DNA from: Bacillus atrophaeus
Lineage (GTDB): Bacteria > Bacillota > Bacilli > Bacillales > Bacillaceae
Assembly (NCBI RefSeq): GCF_001584335.1
Contig: NZ_LSBB01000020.1
Location: forward strand, 62,001 to 126,000
Length of the DNA: 64,000 bases
Reading direction: 5' to 3'
This document shows positions 11,192 to 19,851 of the stretch, one piece after another. The translations under genes were made by a program, and so were the position numbers. Each line of letters begins with the position of its first letter. Position 1 is the first letter of the stretch. Below the pieces are notes generated by a model. It was not told the origin of the DNA and searched no databases. It saw only the letters and a list, made by a program, of their open reading frames with translations.

Positions 11192-12064
11192 CTAAAAATG
11201 AAAATGTGATAAGAAATCCAAAAACTTTTTTTCTTTTTCGTTTTCATGAAGAGCAATCGCATACGCCCCTGCATGAGGCAGTTTTGTGAATTCGCACGGA
11301 ACCTCGATCATACGTCCTGCAGTTAATTCCCGCTTGACCGTTGATAACGGAAGAAACGAGACTCCAAGTCCTTCTTTAATAAAACGCTTCGTAATGTGGG
11401 TTTGTGTCACCTTCATGGTTCTGACAAAAGGAAATGTGATTCTGATCTGGCGCAGCAAATCGTCCCAATAATCGGGATGATTATGGGTCAGCAATAAGTA
11501 TTGGTTAAGCAGTTCTTTCACTTGGAAAGTATAAGCAGCTTGAGCTGCATCAGGAGGTGCGACAAGCACAACCGGGTCCTTATATAATGGGCGGCATGTT
11601 AAGGAGGCAGACTGCACCTTTAAACAGCTTAACCCGATATCAGCTTCGCCTGCTTTAATCAATGGCGAAATTTCGGCTGATTCGGCGATTGTCACCGTTA
11701 TTTCCGTTTCTGTATTCATCATTGTATACCGCTTCATGACAGATGGCAGGACCGTATCGGCGATCAGCGGTGAGACGGCGAGATTTAAGGTTTGTGAGTA
11801 GCCTTGCCTGACCCTGTGAAGTTCTGACATGCTTTTTTCATAATCATCAAGCAGTCTCAAAGCATAAGGCAAGTAAGCTTTGCCTTCCTCAGTCAGCTGG
11901 ATTTTCCTCCCTTTTCTTTGGAACAGCTTGCAGCTTATTTCCTCTTCCAAGAGTTTAATATGCACGGTTACGGTAGGCTGAGATAAAAAAAGCGTTTCGG
12001 CAGTTTTTCTGAAGTTTTCATATTTTGCAGCTGTTACAAAAGTGTGTAGCCATTTAAAATCCAT
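11192..12064 (-). CDS. citR: LysR-type regulator CitR, repressor of citA
   Basis: 290 residues. The N-terminal LysR helix-turn-helix (FVTAAKYENFRKTAETLFLS, QPTVTVHIKLLEEE) is followed by a substrate-binding co-inducer domain (about 90-290). It is transcribed away from citA, sharing a 109-bp AT-rich region that should hold both promoters and the CitR site. In B. subtilis CitR represses the neighbouring minor citrate synthase gene. Confidence 0.92.
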   Translation of the reverse strand: MDFKWLHTFVTAAKYENFRKTAETLFLSQPTVTVHIKLLEEEISCKLFQRKGRKIQLTEEGKAYLPYALRLLDDYEKSMSELHRVRQGYSQTLNLAVSPLIADTVLPSVMKRYTMMNTETEITVTIAESAEISPLIKAGEADIGLSCLKVQSASLTCRPLYKDPVVLVAPPDAAQAAYTFQVKELLNQYLLLTHNHPDYWDDLLRQIRITFPFVRTMKVTQTHITKRFIKEGLGVSFLPLSTVKRELTAGRMIEVPCEFTKLPHAGAYAIALHENEKEKKFLDFLSHFHF

Positions 12065-12173
12065 ATATGATCTCCTCTGATTAATAATTTTAATTAATTT
12101 CCTTAAAAATATTCATTATTTTTTAAATATTATATTTACTATAATAACAGAAAGAAGAAGAGGGGGAATAGAA

Positions 12174-13262
12174 ATGGTATATCACGGATTAAAAGGGATT
12201 ACATGTGTTGAAACATCAATCAGCCATATAGACGGAGAAAAAGGCCACTTAATATACAGAGGCCATGATGCAAAGGAAATCGCACTTCATGCGAGCTTTG
12301 AAGAAGCGGCCTATCTCATCCTTTTTGGATCGCTTCCTCAGCCGGCCGAATTGCTTGATTTTAATGAAAAGCTGATCGCAGAACGCCCGCTGCCTGAACA
12401 TATTCAATATCTCATTCAAAGACTGCCTGAAAATATGGACGACATGTCGGTGCTGAGAACAGTCATTTCAGCATTGGGGGAAGCATCCTATACATATCCT
12501 CCGAAAACAGAGGAAGCGATTCGCCTTATAGCCATTACGCCTTCCATCATTGCGTACAGGAAAAGATGGGTTCAGGGAGAAAAAGCGATAGCGCCTTCTT
12601 CTCAGTACGGACATGTCGAAAACTACTACTATATGCTGACTGGCGAACGTCCCGCCGAATCTCAAAAGAAAGCGCTTGAAGCCTATATGATTCTCGCTAT
12701 GGAACACGGCATGAACGCGTCTACTTTTTCAGCAAGAGTCACTGTTTCCACAGAGTCCGATTTAGTATCTGCGGTGACATCGGCACTGGGTACGATGAAA
12801 GGCCCGCTTCACGGGGGTGCGCCTTCTGCCGTGACAAAGATGCTGGAAGATATTGCGGAAAAATCACAAGCGGAAAAATATTTGGCCGAGAAGCTTGAAA
12901 AGGGAGAGCGGCTGATGGGGTTCGGCCACAGAGTGTATAAAACGAAAGATCCGCGGGCGGAGGCTCTGCGGCAAAAGGCGGAGGAAGTCGCGGGCAATGA
13001 CCGTGATCTTGACCTTGCGCTGCATGTGGAGGCTGAAGCAATCCGCTTATTAGAAATATATAAGCCAGGCCGTAAGCTGTATACAAATGTAGAATTTTAT
13101 GCAGCGGCGGTTATGAAAGCAATCCATTTCGAGGATGAATTGTTTACACCGACATTTTCGGCAAGCCGTATGGTAGGCTGGTGCGCCCATGTGCTTGAGC
13201 AGTCGGAAAATAATATGATTTTCCGTCCGTCAGCAAAGTATACCGGAGCGCTCACCGTATAG
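12174..13262 (+). CDS. citA: Citrate synthase I
   Basis: Condenses oxaloacetate and acetyl-CoA to citrate; the minor citrate synthase of B. subtilis. 362 residues with the family motifs [20 protein letters not shown] near the N-terminus, the catalytic His in [16 protein letters not shown], the second His in [16 protein letters not shown], and the catalytic Asp near [26 protein letters not shown] precedes the ATG. Its product would replace CitZ only in part. Confidence 0.93.
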   Translation: MVYHGLKGITCVETSISHIDGEKGHLIYRGHDAKEIALHASFEEAAYLILFGSLPQPAELLDFNEKLIAERPLPEHIQYLIQRLPENMDDMSVLRTVISALGEASYTYPPKTEEAIRLIAITPSIIAYRKRWVQGEKAIAPSSQYGHVENYYYMLTGERPAESQKKALEAYMILAMEHGMNASTFSARVTVSTESDLVSAVTSALGTMKGPLHGGAPSAVTKMLEDIAEKSQAEKYLAEKLEKGERLMGFGHRVYKTKDPRAEALRQKAEEVAGNDRDLDLALHVEAEAIRLLEIYKPGRKLYTNVEFYAAAVMKAIHFEDELFTPTFSASRMVGWCAHVLEQSENNMIFRPSAKYTGALTV

Positions 13263-13283
13263 TAAAAGCAGCACATTCATACC

Positions 13284-13309
13284 GTTTAAACCCGCCCATA
13301 AGGTGGTAA
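13284..13309 (+). promoter_or_regulatory. Possible sigma-B promoter of yhdF
   Basis: GTTTAA, 14 nt, TGGTAA (consensus GTTTAA-N12-15-GGGTAT; -10 matches 4 of 6). yhdF is listed as a general-stress gene in B. subtilis. Confidence 0.5.
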
Positions 13310-13344
13310 CGTTTACTATCATTATGTGCAGGAGTGATTTTAGT

Positions 13345-14214
13345 ATGAACCCTATGGACAGACAAACAGAAGGCCAAAAGCCGCAGCACCAGGACAGGCA
13401 GCCCGGCATTGAGTCAAAAATGGAGCCTTTGCCTTTAACGGAAGATCCGGATTATAAAGGGAGCGGAAAACTCAAAGGAAAGACCGCTATTATTACCGGG
13501 GGAGACAGCGGAATCGGCAAAGCTGCAGCGATCGCATATGCAAAGGAAGGCGCCAACATTGCCATTTTGTATCTGGAAGAGCATGCTGACGCTGAAGAAA
13601 CGAAGCAGCGGATTGAGCAGGCGGGTGCAGATTGCCTTTTAATACCGGGCGATGTGGGAGATGAAGAGCATTGTAAAAAAGCGGTGGAGCAGACAGCGAA
13701 GCACTTCGGGGGCTTGGATATCTTGGTGAATAATGCCGCTGAACAGCACCCGCAGACCGATATTCTCGATATTTCGACTGAACAGCTTGAACAAACGTTT
13801 CGCACGAACATGTTTTCCATGTTCCATATGACTAAAGCGGCTCTGCCTCACATGGGGAAGGGAAGCGCGATCATCAATACAACCTCCATCACCGCTTATC
13901 AGGGTGATACATCACTGATTGATTATTCATGTACAAAAGGAGGGATTGTTTCTTTCACCCGCTCCATGGCACTGTCTCTTGCTGAAAAAGGGATCAGGGT
14001 GAATGCGGTGGCTCCGGGGCCGATCTGGACACCGCTTATTCCGGCAACATTTTCAGAAGAAAAGGTGAAAAATCATGGATTGGATACGCTGATGGAAAGA
14101 CCAGGCCAGCCGGCAGAGCATGCAGGGGCTTATGTGCTGTTGGCTTCGGATGAATCCTCTTATATGACAGGGCAGACGATTCATATTAATGGAGGCCGAT
14201 TTGTCTCAACTTAA
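13345..14214 (+). CDS. yhdF: Short-chain dehydrogenase/reductase YhdF
   Basis: NAD(P)-dependent SDR of 289 residues. A Gln/Arg-rich hydrophilic N-terminal tail (1-40) is followed by a Rossmann fold with GGDSGIGKAAA cofactor loop, the NNAAEQH segment, and the catalytic Ser-Tyr-Lys (STSITAYQGDTSLIDYSCTK). ATG at 13345 is chosen from AGGAGTG 8 nt upstream; an in-frame GTG at 13303 lies inside the promoter. Substrate is unknown. Confidence 0.88.
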   Translation: MNPMDRQTEGQKPQHQDRQPGIESKMEPLPLTEDPDYKGSGKLKGKTAIITGGDSGIGKAAAIAYAKEGANIAILYLEEHADAEETKQRIEQAGADCLLIPGDVGDEEHCKKAVEQTAKHFGGLDILVNNAAEQHPQTDILDISTEQLEQTFRTNMFSMFHMTKAALPHMGKGSAIINTTSITAYQGDTSLIDYSCTKGGIVSFTRSMALSLAEKGIRVNAVAPGPIWTPLIPATFSEEKVKNHGLDTLMERPGQPAEHAGAYVLLASDESSYMTGQTIHINGGRFVST

Positions 14215-14233
14215 TATAGGTAGAAAACCAGTG

Positions 14234-14263
14234 AAACCAGCTTTCTAAGAAAGCTGGTTTTTT
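14234..14263 (+). terminator. Terminator after yhdF
   Basis: A 12-bp perfect stem (AAACCAGCTTTC with GAAAGCTGGTTT, loop TAA) runs into a T run. Confidence 0.93.
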
Positions 14264-14294
14264 GTTGGGAAATTTTAAAATAAATATTTTGTAC

Positions 14295-14309
14295 AATATT
14301 TTAAAAATT
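14295..14309 (+). promoter_or_regulatory. CodY-like box upstream of bcaP
   Basis: AATATTTTAAAAATT matches the CodY consensus AATTTTCWGAAAATT at 12 of 15 positions. It lies just upstream of a TATAAT at 14335-14340. bcaP is a known CodY-repressed gene in B. subtilis, so the site is plausible. Confidence 0.6.
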
Positions 14310-14362
14310 CTGTTTTCATTTTTAAATTTTTATATATAATATTGAGTAGGAGAAAGGAATTA

Positions 14363-14378
14363 TTGTTCAAACGAACAA
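14363..14378 (+). repeat. Inverted repeat in the bcaP leader
   Basis: TTGTTC and GAACAA flank AAAC, about 20 nt downstream of the predicted transcription start. It could be an operator or a small RNA hairpin; no known regulator is assigned. Confidence 0.4.
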
Positions 14379-14469
14379 ATATAGTAGAAAATAAGGAGAT
14401 AGCTCAATATCGCCTTTATTGTCAGAAGATTCAAATTATAGAGAATATAAGTTATAGGAGTTGATGGGG

Positions 14470-15873
14470 ATGAAGGGAAGCGTATTTAGAAAGAAAAGCA
14501 TTCAAGATTTGATAGCTGCCACAGGCGGTGAAAAGTCTTTAAAAAGAGAACTTGGGGCATTTGATTTAACATTGCTTGGCATTGGAGCGATTATCGGCAC
14601 GGGAATCTTTGTATTAACAGGAACAGGCGCCGTCACCGCGGGTCCCGGTCTTACGATCTCATTTGTTGTCGCGGCGCTGGCCTGCTTATTCGCGGCCCTG
14701 TCATATGCCGAATTTGCTTCATCTGTTCCTGTATCAGGTTCTGTATATACATTTACCTATGCGACGTTAGGTGAGCTGATGGCCTTTATTATCGGCTGGG
14801 ATTTAATTTTAGAATACATGCTGGCCGTGAGTGCGGTTTCTGTCGGATGGTCCGGTTATTTCCAATCGTTTTTATCAGGTCTCGGCATTGATCTTCCAAC
14901 TGTTTTAACGGCTGCTCCGGGTGCTGTAAAAGGCACCGTCACGATATTTAATCTTCCTGCCTTTGTGATTGTGCTGGCTATTACGTTCTTGTTGTACTTA
15001 GGAATCCGGGAGTCAAAAAGAGTCAATAACATTATGGTTATTTTAAAAATTCTTGTCGTGCTTTTATTCATTGCAGTAGCGGCAGTCTACGTTAAACCAG
15101 ATAACTGGCAGCCGTATTTGCCGGAGGGATTTGGCGGAGTATTCAGTGCTGCGGCGCTCGTTTTCTTTTCTTTCATTGGATTTGACGCTGTCTCTTCCGC
15201 AGCGGAGGAAACCAAGAATCCCGCGAAGGATCTGCCAAAGGGAATTATTTTTTCTTTATTAGCCTGTACGATCTTGTACGTGGTCGTTTCTGCCATCATG
15301 ACGGGAGTTGTGCCATTCGCTCAATTTAAAGGTGTTGACCATCCCGTATCCCTCGTTCTTCAGATGTCCGGCCAAAACTGGGTGGCGGGCATCATTGATA
15401 TCGGAGCGGTATTGGGGATGACGACTGTTATGCTTGTTATGCTTTACGGCCAGACAAGGGTGATGTTTGCCATGTCACGCGACGGTTTGGTGCCGGGTTC
15501 TCTTTCAAAGGTCCATCCAAAGCATAAAACACCTTATGTGGCGACTTGGTTTTTCGGCATACTGTCTGCTTTGCTCGGCGCGCTGGTTCCGTTAGACGAG
15601 CTTGCGAAGCTGGTGAATATCGGTACCCTGTCAGCATTTGTCCTGATTTCGGTAGCTGTCATCGTCCTACGAAAAAAACAGCCAGACCTTCCGAGAGCCT
15701 TTAGATGCCCAGGCGTTCCGTTTATTCCGATTTTGGCGATTCTTTTCTGCCTGTTTTTAATTATTAACCTAGGCTGGGTGACCATCGTCCGTTTCTTTAT
15801 CTGGCTCTTAATCGGTCTGGTGATCTACTTCCTTTATTCGAGAAAGCATTCCAAATTGAATCAAAAACTTTGA
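14470..15873 (+). CDS. bcaP: Branched-chain amino acid permease BcaP (YhdG)
   Basis: APC-superfamily importer for isoleucine, valine and threonine, with 12 predicted membrane helices in 467 residues. The first helix has the substrate-binding GIGAIIGTGIFVLTG motif, helix 3 the QF/Y-rich YAELASSVP-type segment (SYAEFASSVPVSGS), and helix 8 the EETKNPAKDLPKG loop. ATG at 14470 (MKGSVFRKK) has AGGAG 9 nt upstream; two in-frame starts at 14461 and 14464 are too close to it. The leader is about 120 nt long and contains a CodY-like box upstream. Confidence 0.94.
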   Translation: MKGSVFRKKSIQDLIAATGGEKSLKRELGAFDLTLLGIGAIIGTGIFVLTGTGAVTAGPGLTISFVVAALACLFAALSYAEFASSVPVSGSVYTFTYATLGELMAFIIGWDLILEYMLAVSAVSVGWSGYFQSFLSGLGIDLPTVLTAAPGAVKGTVTIFNLPAFVIVLAITFLLYLGIRESKRVNNIMVILKILVVLLFIAVAAVYVKPDNWQPYLPEGFGGVFSAAALVFFSFIGFDAVSSAAEETKNPAKDLPKGIIFSLLACTILYVVVSAIMTGVVPFAQFKGVDHPVSLVLQMSGQNWVAGIIDIGAVLGMTTVMLVMLYGQTRVMFAMSRDGLVPGSLSKVHPKHKTPYVATWFFGILSALLGALVPLDELAKLVNIGTLSAFVLISVAVIVLRKKQPDLPRAFRCPGVPFIPILAILFCLFLIINLGWVTIVRFFIWLLIGLVIYFLYSRKHSKLNQKL

Positions 15874-15881
15874 TAAACCGG

Positions 15882-15910
15882 GAAGCGGCCTATGCAGCCG
15901 CTTCTTTTTA
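15882..15910 (+). terminator. Terminator after bcaP
   Basis: GAAGCGGC and GCCGCTTC form an 8-bp stem with 7-nt loop, followed by TTTTTAT. Confidence 0.9.
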
Positions 15911-15999
15911 TATTTTCTGAACAATAGAAAATATAAAAATAGACTTAAAAAGTGCAAAAAAATAAGAGATAATATGGGGTGAAAAGGAAGGGTGATTTT

Positions 16000-17349
16000 T
16001 TGTCTGAGCAAAAACCAGTTCAATGGGCTTCGAAATTAGGTTTCGTCATGGCCGCCGCGGGTTCGGCGATCGGATTGGGCGCGATTTGGAAATTCCCTTA
16101 CGTAGCGGGAACAAATGGGGGAGGCGCTTTTTTTCTCATTTTCGTGATGTTTACAGTTCTCCTGGGCTGCCCGCTTTTAATCGGCGAATTTATATTTGGC
16201 CGGCGGAGCCAGACGAATGCTATTGATGCATACAAAAAAGCTGCGCCCCGCACAGCTTGGTTTCTCACTGGCTGGGTTGGTGTAGCGGCTTGTTTCCTAG
16301 TCTTATCGTTTTACAGTGTGATCGGCGGATGGATTCTACTGTACCTCTTAAAGACGGCTTTGGGTTCGTTATCAGGTTTGTCACAGGCACAGTATGGTTC
16401 TTTGTTTGCATCCGTTATCCAAAATCCCGTGCAGACGCTTTTAGCACAGCTTATCTTTATGGCGCTTACCGTGATGGTCGTGGCGAGAGGTGTACAAAAG
16501 GGGATCGAACGGGTAAGTGCGATTATGATGCCGATTTTATTTATCCTGTTTATTTTACTCGTTCTGCGTTCTGTGACGCTTGAGAACTCAATAGAGGGCA
16601 TTTCGTTTTTACTTGTGCCTCATTTCAGCGACCTTACTTCTGAGTCTGTTTTATTCGCACTTGGACAGGCCTTTTTTACGTTAACACTGGGGGTCTCCGT
16701 CATGGTGACCTACAGCTCTTATTTGCCGAAAACACAAAATCTGCCCCGCTCTGCAGGTTCAATCGTTTTGATGAATATAGTGGTGACTTTGCTTGCGGGC
16801 TTAGCTATTTTCCCGGCTGTTTTTTCATTCGGCATGCAGCCGAACGAAGGACCGACTTTGTTGTTTACGGTGCTTCCGGCGGTGTTTGACCAGCTGCCTT
16901 TTGGAACGCTGTTTTTCATTGGTTTTCTTATGGCGTTTTTATTCGCGGCTTTGACTTCCGCTTTTTCGATGGTTGAGATTATAGTGGCGACAATCGGCAA
17001 GGGTGATGAATCAAAGAGAAAAAAATTGTCCTGGACGAGCGGATTACTGATTTTCTTATTCGGAATCCCGTCGTGCTTATCATTTGGTGTTCTGGGCGGT
17101 GTGCAAATATTTGATAAAACGTTTTTTGACGTGGTTGATTTCACCGTCAGCAATATCCTGATGCCATTAGGCGCTCTGCTGCTGTCTATTTTTATCCCGC
17201 TGAAAATACCAAAAGAAGAGCTGTTTGCTGAAATGAGAAACGGTTCAAATGTCGGCAAAGGCTTCTTTTATGTTTGGTATTATCTGCTTCGTTTCGTCGT
17301 GCCGCTTGCCATTATAATCGTCTTTTTAAATTTAATCGGGATTTTTTAG
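16000..17349 (+). CDS. yhdH: Sodium-dependent SNF-family transporter YhdH
   Basis: Neurotransmitter:sodium symporter (LeuT-type) of 449 residues with about 12 helices. Helix 1 carries the family signature AAAGSAIGLGAIWKFPYVAG with the unwound Na+/substrate site, and the protein continues NGGGAFFLIF. The likely substrate is an amino acid, not known. TTG at 16000 (SEQKPVQW) is chosen because GGAAGGGTGA lies 6 nt upstream; an in-frame GTG at 15979 lies before that ribosome site. Confidence 0.88.
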   Translation: MSEQKPVQWASKLGFVMAAAGSAIGLGAIWKFPYVAGTNGGGAFFLIFVMFTVLLGCPLLIGEFIFGRRSQTNAIDAYKKAAPRTAWFLTGWVGVAACFLVLSFYSVIGGWILLYLLKTALGSLSGLSQAQYGSLFASVIQNPVQTLLAQLIFMALTVMVVARGVQKGIERVSAIMMPILFILFILLVLRSVTLENSIEGISFLLVPHFSDLTSESVLFALGQAFFTLTLGVSVMVTYSSYLPKTQNLPRSAGSIVLMNIVVTLLAGLAIFPAVFSFGMQPNEGPTLLFTVLPAVFDQLPFGTLFFIGFLMAFLFAALTSAFSMVEIIVATIGKGDESKRKKLSWTSGLLIFLFGIPSCLSFGVLGGVQIFDKTFFDVVDFTVSNILMPLGALLLSIFIPLKIPKEELFAEMRNGSNVGKGFFYVWYYLLRFVVPLAIIIVFLNLIGIF

Positions 17350-17352
17350 AGA

Positions 17353-17383
17353 AAAACAGGCCGGGCAGCTGGCCTGTTTTTTT
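17353..17383 (+). terminator. Terminator after yhdH
   Basis: AAAACAGGCC and GGCCTGTTTT flank an 8-nt loop and run into a T tract. Confidence 0.93.
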
Positions 17384-17391
17384 ATCTTGCG

Positions 17392-17820
17392 CTAAACGGT
17401 CCATTGGCTGTGTGCTGGAACTGTTTGCTTACGTAATGCCGTGCTCATGTAGCTGATCCGCAGGGAGGGCAGAAGTGATTTTGAAAAGGTGTCCAAATAA
17501 ATCACCCGGGCACTTTGTAAAGAGATTGGGTGTCCGCTATAACGGAACTCCTCGTCATGTCATCCTCAACAATATAAGATTGCGCCTCTTTAGCCTATGC
17601 TAACAGCTTCTGCCTTCTGGTGATCGTCATAATAGCGCCGAGCGGAAACTGATGGGAGGGTGTCGTGTACACGAGCTGCGGATAAAGCCTTCCGCCGTTT
17701 TGAAGGAAGCTTCATTCCTTTAGTAATTCTGGCATGAGATATTTCTTGTTTGAAATAATCATAAAGCTGCCTGTATAGCGGAGTCTTGCTTTTGTTGTCC
17801 AAAAAAGGTGTCATATCCAT
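17392..17820 (-). pseudogene. yhdI: Decayed yhdI (MocR/GntR-type regulator)
   Basis: The N-terminus MDMTPFLDNKSKTPLYRQLY, with the GntR-like start up to KLPSKR, is intact. The sequence then jumps in another frame to the middle of a MocR aminotransferase domain (QLVYTTPSHQFPLGAIMTI, then after an in-frame TAG the EDD loop). A second frame change leads to EFRYSGHPISLQSARVIYLD and TFSKSLLPSLRISYM, which holds the PLP-lysine motif. A full MocR protein is about 460-480 residues, so roughly two thirds is lost, including most of the DNA-binding domain. It cannot make a working regulator. Confidence 0.85.
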
Positions 17821-17928
17821 TTTGAAAGCTCCTCCTCAACTGGACTGGTCATTTTTTTGTGAAGTGGTTATTTAAAGAAAGCCAGGACCTGATTATAATC
17901 ATTGTAACGAAAGAGAGGGGATGAAAAA

Positions 17929-18357
17929 ATGATAGAAATAAAAAGGCTGACAAAAAAAGAAGAGTGGAAAGAGGCTTTTCCGGTGATGCACGAGCTGAGG
18001 ACCCATATTGATGAGCCGACCTTTTTAGAAAGGATTGAACGTTGTATTAAACAAGAATCATACACACTGTTTGCCTTATATGATCATGGCGCGATCACTG
18101 CACTATGCGGAGCGCTGCCGCGGGTACCTCTTCATCAAGGAGAATATGTGTAGGTGGCGGACCTTGTCACAAGTGAACACAACCGATCAAAAGGGTATGG
18201 CAAACAGCTTCTTGAACATGTGTGCAAGTGGGCGAAGGAGGCGGGCTACGACATGATCAGCCTATCTTCAGGCGTTCAGCGGGTTGACGCGCACCGATTT
18301 TACCAAGAAAAAGCAGGGTTTACTATAGAAAGCTACTTGTTCAGGAAATCACTATAA
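17929..18357 (+). pseudogene. yhdJ: yhdJ GNAT acetyltransferase with in-frame amber codon
   Basis: A 142-codon GNAT reading frame starts at ATG 17929 with AGAGAGGGGATG upstream. It is interrupted by a single TAG at 18151-18153 (GEYV-stop-VADLVTSEH) and continues in the same frame to 18357. The acetyl-CoA loop RSKGYGKQLLEHV and the C-terminal DAHRFYQEKAGF motif lie after the stop. A Trp-to-amber change (TGG to TAG) is the likely event. Without readthrough the product would lose its cofactor site. Confidence 0.85.
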
Positions 18358-18362
18358 CACAT

Positions 18363-18395
18363 AAAAGCCAGAGCATGAAAAATGATCTGGCTTTT
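18363..18395. terminator. Terminator after rocC, shared with yhdJ
   Basis: AAAAGCCAGA and TCTGGCTTTT form a perfect 10-bp stem with symmetric A/T flanks. It lies between converging yhdJ and rocC. Confidence 0.88.
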
Positions 18396-18411
18396 GTATG
18401 TTTCTTTTACT

Positions 18412-19839
18412 CTATTGCACCTGATCCGTTTGCTTCTCTACCACAACCTGATTTTGATGTTCAAGCCGTTTTTTGATACGGAAATGATAGTACAGATAGC
18501 AGAAAACAATAAATGGCACTCCGCAATATAAACCGATTCGCTGATCAGGGATAAAAATGAGACTGACTAAAATAAGCCCGTATAACCCAAAGCCGAGAAT
18601 CGGAACAACCGGATAAAATGGTGTTTTAAATTTTAGGTCTTTTACATCTCCGCCTTCAGCAAGAAAACGTCTGCGAAAGAAAAACTGCGAGGCGCAAATA
18701 GACATCCACGCCACAACTGTAATCATCCCTGAAATTGAAATGAACCATAAATAGACTGTTTCAGCCGCAACGATACTTGTAATTAATGAGCAGCCTGAAA
18801 TCGCAATCGTCACCATCAAAGCGTATAGCGGCACTCCTTTTTTGGACAGCTTTGTTAAGAAGGCTGGCCCCATTTTGCTTTTGGACAGCGACCACATCAT
18901 TCTCGACGCCGCGTATAAACCGGAATTTGCTACTGATAAGATTGCTGTTAAAATGACAAAATTCATGATATCTCCCGCATAAGGGATACCAATTCGGTCT
19001 AATACCGCCACAAACGGGCTTTCGATAACGCCGGCTGTTTCATAAGGAAGAATGGCAACTAATACAAACATGGCCAGTACAAAGAAAAACAATGTTCTCC
19101 AGATGACATTCCGAATGGAGCGGGGTAGTGTTTTCTCCGGGCTTTCGCTTTCACCCGCCGCAATCCCGACAAGCTCTGTTCCCTGAAAAGAAAAGTTAAC
19201 CATCACTAATGTAAACATAACCGCCAGTACGCCATTGGGGAACAAGCCTTTATCAGTTGAAAAATGAGATAAAAATGGCGCTTGCTGATCTCCTTGGAAA
19301 TCAATAAAGCCAAATACCGCAGCTCCTCCAATAATAATAAATAAAACAATGGCGGTTACTTTAATGCTTGAAAACCAGAACTCCATTTCAGCAAAACTTC
19401 GGACGGATAAGGCATTAATCGAAAAGATAATCACCCCGAAAACCAGGCACCACACCCAAATCGGAACAGACGGAAACCATCTTTGCATTAAAATCCCCGC
19501 AGATGTAAACTCCAATCCCACTGTATTAGACCAGCTGAACCAATAAAGCCATCCGATCATAAACCCGGTTGCCGGGCCCAAGAATTTTGTGGCATAGGCC
19601 TGAAAGGAACCTGCTATGGGCATCGCAACTGCCAGTTCTCCAAGACACAGCATCACCAGATACATTAAAAAACCGCCCAAGATATAAGCAAGAATCGCGC
19701 CGGCGGGTCCAGCCTGGCTGATGGTAAATCCCGAGCCTAAAAATAACCCGGTGCCAATAACGCCGCCTAATGCAATCATAAAAAGATGACGGCCTTTCAT
19801 GCTGCGTTGTAATTCATTTTTATTATGGTTTTCAGCCAT
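18412..19839 (-). CDS. rocC: Arginine/ornithine permease RocC
   Basis: APC-family amino acid permease of 475 residues with 12 helices. It has the first-helix motif FMIALGGVIGTGLFLGSGFT, a typical amino-acid permease signature (CLGELAVAMPIAGSFQAYAT), and a hydrophilic C-terminal tail. Sequence recalls B. subtilis RocC more closely than RocE. It is the last gene of rocABC, 12 nt behind rocB, and closed by a terminator. Expected regulation is through the sigma-54/RocR promoter upstream of rocA. Confidence 0.9.
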   Translation of the reverse strand: MAENHNKNELQRSMKGRHLFMIALGGVIGTGLFLGSGFTISQAGPAGAILAYILGGFLMYLVMLCLGELAVAMPIAGSFQAYATKFLGPATGFMIGWLYWFSWSNTVGLEFTSAGILMQRWFPSVPIWVWCLVFGVIIFSINALSVRSFAEMEFWFSSIKVTAIVLFIIIGGAAVFGFIDFQGDQQAPFLSHFSTDKGLFPNGVLAVMFTLVMVNFSFQGTELVGIAAGESESPEKTLPRSIRNVIWRTLFFFVLAMFVLVAILPYETAGVIESPFVAVLDRIGIPYAGDIMNFVILTAILSVANSGLYAASRMMWSLSKSKMGPAFLTKLSKKGVPLYALMVTIAISGCSLITSIVAAETVYLWFISISGMITVVAWMSICASQFFFRRRFLAEGGDVKDLKFKTPFYPVVPILGFGLYGLILVSLIFIPDQRIGLYCGVPFIVFCYLYYHFRIKKRLEHQNQVVVEKQTDQVQ

Positions 19840-19851
19840 ACAGATTCCTCC

